Shown here piece by piece: positions 15,830 through 22,426 of a stretch of 24,948 nt of DNA. Made by a program: the position numbers and the translations under genes. Within the stretch, counting starts at the first letter, position 1, and each line of letters starts with the position of its first letter. Source of the stretch: JAGOEF01 sp964511665 (GTDB lineage Bacteria > Bacteroidota > Bacteroidia > Bacteroidales > ML635J-15); the NCBI GenBank assembly GCA_964511665.1, contig CAZEHA010000052.1:1-24948 (forward strand), in the 5' to 3' direction. Under the pieces are notes generated by a model. That model was given only the letters and a program-made list of their open reading frames with translations, searched no databases and was not told the origin of the DNA.

Positions 15830-16517
15830 CATACATCAACCCAATTATTTTCCGTGGATGGGGTATTTTTATAAAATGCTTCATTCTGATGTATTTGTTT
15901 ATTACGATAATATTCAGATAGAGCAACGCAGTCAGCAGGCATTTGTGAATCGCACAAAAATTAAAACAAGTCATGGTGAATTATGGCTTACCTGTCCGGT
16001 TCATGTGAGAGAAACCCGTTTAATTTGTGATGTAGAACTGGTTCGAGTTTTTAATTGGCGCACCAAGCACCTGAAAACCATATATTACAATTATCGGAAA
16101 AGTCGCTATTTCAGGCAGATATACCCCGAAGTTGAGCGCCTTATCGAAAACCCTGCCAACTTACTATGCGACTATAATATTGCCATTATTGAATGGATAA
16201 AAAGTTATCTCGAAATAGATACTGAAACCGTTAAAGCATCTGCATATAATGGTAAAACGGGATGTCCAACCGACAGAATCATTAACATACTTAAACAACT
16301 GGATGCCGGCACCTATATTAGCGGGCACGGAGCCAAGCTGTATCAGGACGAATCGATGTTTCGAGCTGCTAACATCGAGCTGCGCTATACCAATTTTCAG
16401 GCAAAGGAGTACACACAGTTGTATGGAGAGTTTGTACCAAAACTTAGCATTCTCGATGCTATTTTTAACATGGGGAAAGACAGTATTTCGCTGTTGAAAA
16501 AATCAGAAAACTGCTAA
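15810..16517 (+). CDS. WbqC-family protein
   Basis: The 235-residue protein starts MSKNVVSIHQPNYFPWMGYF. The HQPNYFPWMG motif (9-18) is the signature of the WbqC family, found in O-antigen and exopolysaccharide loci. Further conserved-looking features are NRTKIKTSHGELWLTCPV, in the region of the family's N-R-x-x-I motif, and the TYISGHGAKLY segment near residues 169-179. The biochemical activity of the family is not clearly established to my knowledge, and a role in modifying amino sugars has been assumed from gene context. It overlaps the previous gene by 20 bases and shares the TAATG stop-start with the next gene, the second FemAB copy. Confidence 0.9.
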   Translation: MSKNVVSIHQPNYFPWMGYFYKMLHSDVFVYYDNIQIEQRSQQAFVNRTKIKTSHGELWLTCPVHVRETRLICDVELVRVFNWRTKHLKTIYYNYRKSRYFRQIYPEVERLIENPANLLCDYNIAIIEWIKSYLEIDTETVKASAYNGKTGCPTDRIINILKQLDAGTYISGHGAKLYQDESMFRAANIELRYTNFQAKEYTQLYGEFVPKLSILDAIFNMGKDSISLLKKSENC

Positions 16518-17563
16518 TGAGTGGTATTTGCAACATACAGGTATCGTTCAACAAGCCCCTCAACATTCAAATATGGAACTCAGCGGCCGAACAAAATGCG
16601 CAGTTTTGGGCATCTACGGTTTTTGACGAAATACAGCGTATTTACAACAAAAAACCGGTTTACATTGAAGCCTATCGCAATGGCGAATGGATGGGCGGGC
16701 TGAAAGTCTTATTGTCTGATTATCGCAAATTCAGAGCGATTGCTAACCGCTGGTTTCGCGAAGCCTATATTCAGGGCGAAGTTATTTGCAACAACAATAG
16801 CGATTCTGTCGAAATTGTGTTTACAGAACTTGTTGCATTTGCAAACAATTGGCTTCGGCAACAGGGTGTTATTTCGGTAAAGGTGTCTCCATATAATGCC
16901 AGACCTAGCTTGTTACCATCATTTGGAACTGCCCATCAGTTTAAAGAGTTCTGTATAAACCACCTGAAAATAGATGCCGGTTTGGATAACATTTTTTCGG
17001 CATTTCATCCGAAACATCGCAATCTTATACGCAAAGCACAAAAAGAAGGAGTTGATATTGTTGAAGAATACGATTTTGAACTGTTCTACGAAAAGCTGCT
17101 GAAAAATACCTACAGCGATAACGAGAATAAACTCACCGATAAAGCATTTCTTCGTACATTTTGCAATGTTACACAGAAAGCCGGTCTGATGCGCATGTTC
17201 TTTGCAATTCATAATGGGCAATACTGTGCTGCAGCCATAGTTATAAGCTACGGAAACATGGCTGAATACAGTTTTGGAGGAAATATTAAAACCAATATTG
17301 GAGCAGGAGTATTGTTACAATGGCATATTATTAAAGAACTTCGCCAGGCAGGTATTCATACCTACAGCCTCGGTCAAACAGCGGCAAACTACGATGCATC
17401 GAACGAAAAATTCAGTTTGGGTATTACCCGATTCAAAAACCGTTTTGGTGGAGATAATATACCTGTTTGGTCGGGTGTTTTTGTGTATAGACCGGTGTTG
17501 AAGAAATTCAGAGACATAAGCCTGAAGATGTATCTGACATTGAAAAAAATGTCTGCACGATGA
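16517..17563 (+). CDS. FemAB-like / tandem-GNAT acyltransferase (second copy)
   Basis: The 348-residue protein has the same plan as the protein at 8747-9751. An N-terminal half domain has FWASTVFDEIQRIY, comparable to FFQSTAYDEVSAIF in the first copy. The hallmark HRNLIRKAQKEG follows at 167-178, and a C-terminal RFKNRFGGD motif closes the fold. FemAB relatives attach amino acids or acyl groups to amines of wall or glycan precursors. The ATG overlaps the WbqC stop by one base (TAATG, 16515-16519) and the TGA overlaps the next gene's ATG (ATGA, 17560-17563). The tight coupling to WbqC suggests they act on the same sugar. The donor substrate is unknown. Confidence 0.8.
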   Translation: MSGICNIQVSFNKPLNIQIWNSAAEQNAQFWASTVFDEIQRIYNKKPVYIEAYRNGEWMGGLKVLLSDYRKFRAIANRWFREAYIQGEVICNNNSDSVEIVFTELVAFANNWLRQQGVISVKVSPYNARPSLLPSFGTAHQFKEFCINHLKIDAGLDNIFSAFHPKHRNLIRKAQKEGVDIVEEYDFELFYEKLLKNTYSDNENKLTDKAFLRTFCNVTQKAGLMRMFFAIHNGQYCAAAIVISYGNMAEYSFGGNIKTNIGAGVLLQWHIIKELRQAGIHTYSLGQTAANYDASNEKFSLGITRFKNRFGGDNIPVWSGVFVYRPVLKKFRDISLKMYLTLKKMSAR

Positions 17564-18825
17564 AAAAAATTCTGATACTGGCCCACGATTTTCCACCCTA
17601 CAATTCAATTGGTGGGCAGCGTCCTTATAGCTGGTACCGTTATTTTCACATGCATGGATTCTATCCGGTGGTTGTAACACGCCATTGGGGCGACGAGGTA
17701 GTGCATAACGAGGATTTTTACCGTACATCAGCCACGCAACAGGTAAGCATCGATAAAAGTGAAACGGGTTGTGTTATAAGAGTTCCTGTGAAAGCCAACC
17801 TACGCGACCGATTTATTGTAAAATTTGGCTATCGCTATGCGTCGATACGGAAAATACTGAGCGTTTTTTATATGCTTAGTGAATATCTCTGCAATGCTTT
17901 CGACCCGAAAAGCAGCATTTTTAAGCAAGCCGATAGCTATCTGCTGCAGTATAAGGTCGATTATATAATAGCTACAGGCGAACCTTTCATTTTGTTTAAA
18001 TACGCTTCGCAACTTTCGCGAAAGCACCGCATTGCATGGATAGCCGATTACCGCGACTGCTGGAGTAACAACCTGAATCTCGGAAGCTTCGAAAAATGCT
18101 TCTACAGGCCAATCGAACGCCGCATCATGAAGAGTTGCACATGCATAGTTACTGTAAGCGAGACCTATGTAGAAAAAATTAGAGAGGTTACCGGCCACAA
18201 AAACATTCAAACCGTTTACAATGGCTACTGGGGCGAAATGTTTACCGATACATTACCCAAACCCTATAACGAAAGCATGTGCCTTTTTTATTCAGGCACC
18301 ATTTACCCCTACCAACGGCTTGAGATATTTCTCGAAGGAATGCGCAAGTTTGTTGCACAGTTGGGCAATCCAAAATTTCAGATGAAATTTGTTGGGTTAG
18401 AGTTTTTTCCCGAGCAACTACACCGGCTCAAAATGAACGCAAAAGGCCTCGAAGCATATGTGCATAGCACTCCGCGCTTTACCCTCGACCAAAGCATTAC
18501 CGAGCTGAAAAAGGCCGACGCTCTCCTGATGTTGGCATCAGAGACCCATTTTCAGTTGTATGCCAAAGTGTTTGAATATTTGGCTGTGCAAAAGCCTGTG
18601 CTTATGGTAGTTGACGACCACGGCGAAGTAGCTGAAATGTTGCGCAGTAAAAATGTGGGTATCATGGCAAACACAGCCGATGAAGTATGCAATGCCCTTG
18701 CCGAACTGTACCTGAAATGGAAAAACGACGACATGCCTTCGTATAACTATAGCACCAACGAATACACACGCGAAACTCAAGCAGCAAAATATTGCAGTTT
18801 GTTGTGGGGGCTTTCGGGAAACTGA
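17560..18825 (+). CDS. Glycosyltransferase (GT4-like), twin of the gene at 20941
   Basis: The 421-residue protein begins MKKILILAHDFPPYNSIGGQ, the typical nucleotide-fold start of GT4 enzymes with the G-G loop. It continues with IAWIADYRDCWS (158-169), TVYNGYWGEMF (218-228), LFYSGTIYPYQ and the C-terminal KVFEYLAVQKPVLMV, which contains the conserved glutamate. It is cytoplasmic or peripheral at the membrane. The match in length (421 residues) and in the WIADYRD and VYNG motifs with the protein at 20941 shows they are paralogues. They flank gmd and fcl, so transfer of fucose or another GDP-sugar is plausible but not proven. A 46-base gap separates it from gmd. Confidence 0.85.
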   Translation: MKKILILAHDFPPYNSIGGQRPYSWYRYFHMHGFYPVVVTRHWGDEVVHNEDFYRTSATQQVSIDKSETGCVIRVPVKANLRDRFIVKFGYRYASIRKILSVFYMLSEYLCNAFDPKSSIFKQADSYLLQYKVDYIIATGEPFILFKYASQLSRKHRIAWIADYRDCWSNNLNLGSFEKCFYRPIERRIMKSCTCIVTVSETYVEKIREVTGHKNIQTVYNGYWGEMFTDTLPKPYNESMCLFYSGTIYPYQRLEIFLEGMRKFVAQLGNPKFQMKFVGLEFFPEQLHRLKMNAKGLEAYVHSTPRFTLDQSITELKKADALLMLASETHFQLYAKVFEYLAVQKPVLMVVDDHGEVAEMLRSKNVGIMANTADEVCNALAELYLKWKNDDMPSYNYSTNEYTRETQAAKYCSLLWGLSGN

Positions 18826-18871
18826 AATAATGATTACTTTTAAGCCGTGAAAAACTCTAACGAACCTATTT

Positions 18872-19957
18872 ATGGCTAAAGTTGCATTAATAACCGGCGT
18901 TACCGGACAAGACGGAGCCTATTTGGCCGAGCTGTTGCTGAAACAGGGCTATGTTGTGCATGGCATTAAACGTCGCAGTTCGCTGTTCAACACTCAGCGC
19001 ATCGATCATTTATATCAGGACCCGCATATCGAAAACAAAAATTTTATTCTTCACTACGGCGACCTTACCGATGCTACCAACCTGATACGTATAGTACAAG
19101 AGTCGCAGCCCGACGAGATATATAATCTGGCGGCACAAAGTCACGTAATGGTGAGTTTCGAAACGCCCGAATACACTGCCAATAGCGATGCATTGGGAAC
19201 ATTGCGCTTGCTCGAAGCCATTCGTATCTTGAAACTGGAAGGGAAAACACGCTTTTATCAGGCAAGTACGTCAGAATTATATGGCTTGGTGCAAGAAGTT
19301 CCACAAACCGAAAAAACACCTTTTTATCCGCGTAGCCCTTATGCAGCGGCGAAACTCTATGCATACTGGATTACGGTGAATTATCGCGAAGCTTACGGCA
19401 TGTTTGCCTGCAATGGAATTCTGTTTAACCATGAGTCGCCTATTCGTGGCGAAACCTTTGTAACACGAAAAATAACCCGTGCTGCGGCAAGAATTGCCCT
19501 CGGATATCAAGATAAATTTTATCTCGGAAACCTCGATGCCCAGCGCGATTGGGGGCATGCTAACGATTATGTAAAAGCCATGTATCTCATGATGCAGCAC
19601 CACACACCCGAAGATTTTGTTATTGCCACGGGCATTACTACAAAAATCAGAGACTTTGTAATTCGCACATTTGCAGAGCTGGGTATTGTGCTTGAGTTCA
19701 AGGGCGAAAAAGAAAACGAAAAAGCATATGTTGTAAGTTGCAGTAATAATGAATTTACCGTGAAACCAGGGCAATGTGTACTCGAAGTCGATAAAAACTA
19801 CTTCAGACCCACAGAAGTTGACCTGCTTATTGGTGATGCCAGTAAAGCAAAATCACTGCTGGGATGGAAACCCGAATACGACCTCGATGCACTGATACGG
19901 GAAATGATTACCGCTGACCTTGACCTCATGCGACGTACACATATTTTCGAATCGTAA
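18872..19957 (+). CDS. gmd: GDP-mannose 4,6-dehydratase
   Basis: Gmd converts GDP-D-mannose to GDP-4-keto-6-deoxy-D-mannose with NADP as internal redox cofactor, the first committed step to GDP-L-fucose. The 361-residue length is typical for the bacterial enzyme. The Rossmann motif is ITGVTGQDGAYLAE (7-20), and GIKRRSSLFNT (31-41) is the NADP-binding segment. The catalytic set is T133 and E135 (ASTSELYG), Y157 and K161 (SPYAAAK). NHESPIRGETFVTRK is the family signature. The ATG follows a 46-base gap containing TACTTTTA (18835-18842), one base off the TAnnTTTG box, which could be an internal promoter. It precedes fcl by 54 bases. Confidence 0.96.
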   Translation: MAKVALITGVTGQDGAYLAELLLKQGYVVHGIKRRSSLFNTQRIDHLYQDPHIENKNFILHYGDLTDATNLIRIVQESQPDEIYNLAAQSHVMVSFETPEYTANSDALGTLRLLEAIRILKLEGKTRFYQASTSELYGLVQEVPQTEKTPFYPRSPYAAAKLYAYWITVNYREAYGMFACNGILFNHESPIRGETFVTRKITRAAARIALGYQDKFYLGNLDAQRDWGHANDYVKAMYLMMQHHTPEDFVIATGITTKIRDFVIRTFAELGIVLEFKGEKENEKAYVVSCSNNEFTVKPGQCVLEVDKNYFRPTEVDLLIGDASKAKSLLGWKPEYDLDALIREMITADLDLMRRTHIFES

Positions 19958-20011
19958 TACGTAATGTTGTCGATTCCGGAATAAAATGACCCGAGAAAAA
20001 CACCGAATTGG

Positions 20012-20944
20012 ATGAAAAAAAATGCAAAAATATATGTTGCCGGACACACCGGAATGGTTGGTTCAGCGCTTGTGCGCAAGCTCACATCAGAGGGTTACAA
20101 CAACCTGTGTTTTCGCGATATTGCCGAGCTAAACCTTTTAGATCAGCAGGCAGTGGCAGCATTTTTCGAGAAAGAAAAGCCTGAATATGTCTTTCTGGCT
20201 GCAGCCAAAGTGGGCGGTATTGTGGCCAACAATACCTATCGCGCTCAGTTTTTGTACGAAAACCTGATGATTCAGAACAACATCATTCACCAAAGCTTAA
20301 TGCACAATGTTACAAAGTTGTTATTCCTTGGTAGCAGTTGCATCTATCCGAAACATGCTCCCCAACCCATGAAAGAGGAATATTTACTTACGGGAGAGCT
20401 GGAACCTACCAACGAGCCATACGCCATTGCCAAAATTGCCGGTATAAAAATGTGTGAAGCATACCGCGACCAGTATGGATGCAATTTTGTGTCGGTGATG
20501 CCCACCAATTTGTATGGCCCCAACGACAATTTCGATCTGGAAACATCGCACGTGCTACCCGCTATGCTACGCAAGTTTCACGAAGCAAAACAAAACAATA
20601 GCCCCTATGTAGAACTGTGGGGAACGGGTTCGCCCATGCGCGAGTTTATGCATGTTGACGATATGGCTGCAGCATGCGTGTATGTGATGCAGCACTACAA
20701 CGAAAAATTATTCCTGAATATTGGAGTAGGCGAAGATATCTCAATAAAAAATCTTGCCCTTTTAATTAAAACTATCGTGCAATACAACGGTAATATTCGC
20801 TGGGATACCACAAAACCCGATGGTACTCCACGAAAGTTACTCGATGTAAGCCGCCTCGAAGCTACCGGTTTCAAGGCTGAGATAGGCCTTCGCGATGGGA
20901 TTACGGCAGTGTATAACAGTGTTTTTAAACAAAAGGGACTATGA
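20012..20944 (+). CDS. fcl: GDP-L-fucose synthase
   Basis: Fcl (WcaG) epimerises and reduces GDP-4-keto-6-deoxy-D-mannose to GDP-L-fucose using NADPH. The 310-residue protein has the Rossmann motif VAGHTGMVGSAL (9-20), LAAAKVGGI (62-70), GSSCIYP (107-113, catalytic serine and C110) and NEPYAIAK (134-141, Y137 and K141). H180 in ETSHVLP completes the known epimerase set of serine, tyrosine, lysine, cysteine and histidine. All key residues are intact. It follows gmd, and its TGA overlaps the ATG of the final glycosyltransferase in ATGA (20941-20944). This strongly suggests the product is used by that transferase. Confidence 0.96.
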   Translation: MKKNAKIYVAGHTGMVGSALVRKLTSEGYNNLCFRDIAELNLLDQQAVAAFFEKEKPEYVFLAAAKVGGIVANNTYRAQFLYENLMIQNNIIHQSLMHNVTKLLFLGSSCIYPKHAPQPMKEEYLLTGELEPTNEPYAIAKIAGIKMCEAYRDQYGCNFVSVMPTNLYGPNDNFDLETSHVLPAMLRKFHEAKQNNSPYVELWGTGSPMREFMHVDDMAAACVYVMQHYNEKLFLNIGVGEDISIKNLALLIKTIVQYNGNIRWDTTKPDGTPRKLLDVSRLEATGFKAEIGLRDGITAVYNSVFKQKGL

Positions 20945-22206
20945 CCCGTGTGTTGCTGATTTCGTTTTGGTCGGCACCTCCCGAAAATGCAGCTACAGCA
21001 CGCATCGATTCGTGGATAAAATACCTTCCGGACGATAATCTCCGGCTTACTGTATTGTGTTTCAACCGAAATAAACCCGCCATTAACGCCAACAGCTACT
21101 TTCTGAAAAAGCAGCAGCGAGATGTGGAGCAGTACACACAAAACAATGTGCGCTACATAACACTTAGAATGCAATATAACCTGCGCGATTATTTGATACA
21201 GAAAAAGAAATGGCTACTGCTGCGAAAAACCCTTAGCCTTGTTTCGATAGTTACGCGAAACTTTTCGATGCAGGCCGACGGTGTGCTCCCGTTATACCGC
21301 GAAGCCGTCAGATTATTGAAGAACGAAAAGTTTGATGTACTGTTGGTTAGCGGTAGGCCTTTTAGTTTGTTTATTGCAGCGCATAAATTATCGAAAAAAT
21401 TTGGGTTGAAATGGATTGCCGATTATCGCGATGGATGGAGCAGTTCTTCAAGATTCGAGTTCGGGGCAAAAGGCATACACCGATACGAGAAAATTGCCGC
21501 AGCATGCACCGAAAAACGAGTGCTGTCGGCATCGGCCTATATCACAGTGTCGGCAGGGCGTGCCGAACTCCTGCAACAGGTTATTGAAAAGCCGGTGCAG
21601 ATTGTATATAACGGGTTTTATGAAGATCAGTTTGAACCATTGCGTCCGAAATTCGAAAAATTTACCATAGTGTATGCCGGCAGCATATATGCCGAACAAA
21701 ATTTTGAGCCTTTTGTAGAGGCTATGGCGTATATGTCGGAGAAATATAATGGTTGTATCGATCTTATTTTTGCAGGAAGCAGCCATGCAGGCCTTCAGCA
21801 GCAGTTTGCCAATCGTTGCAAGGGTGTAAATGTCAGGTTTACAGCGTGGATGCCAAATGCAAGCATTATCGGAATGCTACAACAGGCTCATGTTTTATTT
21901 TATACCGGATGGACCGGCTACAAGGGCATTCTCTCAACCAAAATATTTGAATATATGGGCAGTGGCAGCCATGTGTTACTCTGCCCTGGCGATGCCGGAG
22001 AACTCGACCGGATAATAGAAGACAGCGGCTGTGGAAAGGTTGCAAACACCGCCAATGAGGCGGTTGAATATGTAGAAGCACTATTGCTTCAGCATAGCAA
22101 CCAACAATTGAAGCCGCCTGCAAGAAACACTGCATTTATAAACCAATTCACTCGAAAACAACAGGCGCATAAAATGGCCGATATCATTGGGTCAATTGAA
22201 TTATAG
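20941..22206 (+). CDS. Glycosyltransferase (GT4-like), candidate fucosyltransferase
   Basis: The 421-residue protein starts MTRVLLISFWSAPPENAATAR and has LKWIADYRDGWSS (156-168), QIVYNGFYEDQF (220-231), FTIVYAGSIYAEQN and the C-terminal STKIFEYMGSGSHVLL with the conserved glutamate. It is a paralogue of the protein at 17560 by length and motifs. The four-base overlap with fcl indicates coupled translation, so GDP-L-fucose is the first donor to consider. This is inference from position, not from a fucosyltransferase signature. It is the last gene of the operon, and 220 bases separate it from the convergent surface protein gene. Confidence 0.83.
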   Translation: MTRVLLISFWSAPPENAATARIDSWIKYLPDDNLRLTVLCFNRNKPAINANSYFLKKQQRDVEQYTQNNVRYITLRMQYNLRDYLIQKKKWLLLRKTLSLVSIVTRNFSMQADGVLPLYREAVRLLKNEKFDVLLVSGRPFSLFIAAHKLSKKFGLKWIADYRDGWSSSSRFEFGAKGIHRYEKIAAACTEKRVLSASAYITVSAGRAELLQQVIEKPVQIVYNGFYEDQFEPLRPKFEKFTIVYAGSIYAEQNFEPFVEAMAYMSEKYNGCIDLIFAGSSHAGLQQQFANRCKGVNVRFTAWMPNASIIGMLQQAHVLFYTGWTGYKGILSTKIFEYMGSGSHVLLCPGDAGELDRIIEDSGCGKVANTANEAVEYVEALLLQHSNQQLKPPARNTAFINQFTRKQQAHKMADIIGSIEL

Positions 22207-22375
22207 TAAGTCTTTCGTAATCATTTCAACTGTAGTAAGCAATTGTTCCACATTACGAACAATGCTACCATAGTAGTACAGCTGTAGTGCGTTTTAAGTT
22301 AAACCCTATAGATAATCAGATGCTTATAGTTGTAATAATTTCACAGGGTACAAGTAGGGGATAGATACTAGGTTG
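22207..22375. other. Intergenic region between convergent genes
   Basis: No open frame of note lies here. The bases are AT-rich, with short recurring GTAGTA and CTGTAGT motifs. ATTGTTC (22242-22248) and GAACAAT (22257-22263) form a 7-bp inverted repeat with an eight-base loop but no T-tract, so it is not a typical terminator. It could still form a structure at the 3' end of the glycan operon transcript. Confidence 0.4.
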
Positions 22376-22410
22376 TCAAAAAAAAACCGGATAATTTCTT
22401 ACCCGGTTTT
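22376..22410 (-). terminator. Rho-independent terminator of the surface protein gene
   Basis: AAAACCGG (22383-22390) pairs with CCGGTTTT (22403-22410) around a 12-base loop. On the minus strand the stem is followed by a run of nine T residues, giving a strong terminator 16 bases after the TAA of the type IX cargo gene. On the plus strand a shorter T-run (TTTTCTT) follows, so it may also help end the glycan operon. Confidence 0.8.
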
Positions 22411-22426
22411 CTTACAAATCTATTGA

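Noticed and set aside
22242..22263. Inverted repeat ATTGTTC/GAACAAT as a terminator of the glycan operon
   Set aside because: There is no T-tract after the stem. The stem at 22383-22410 is a better candidate.
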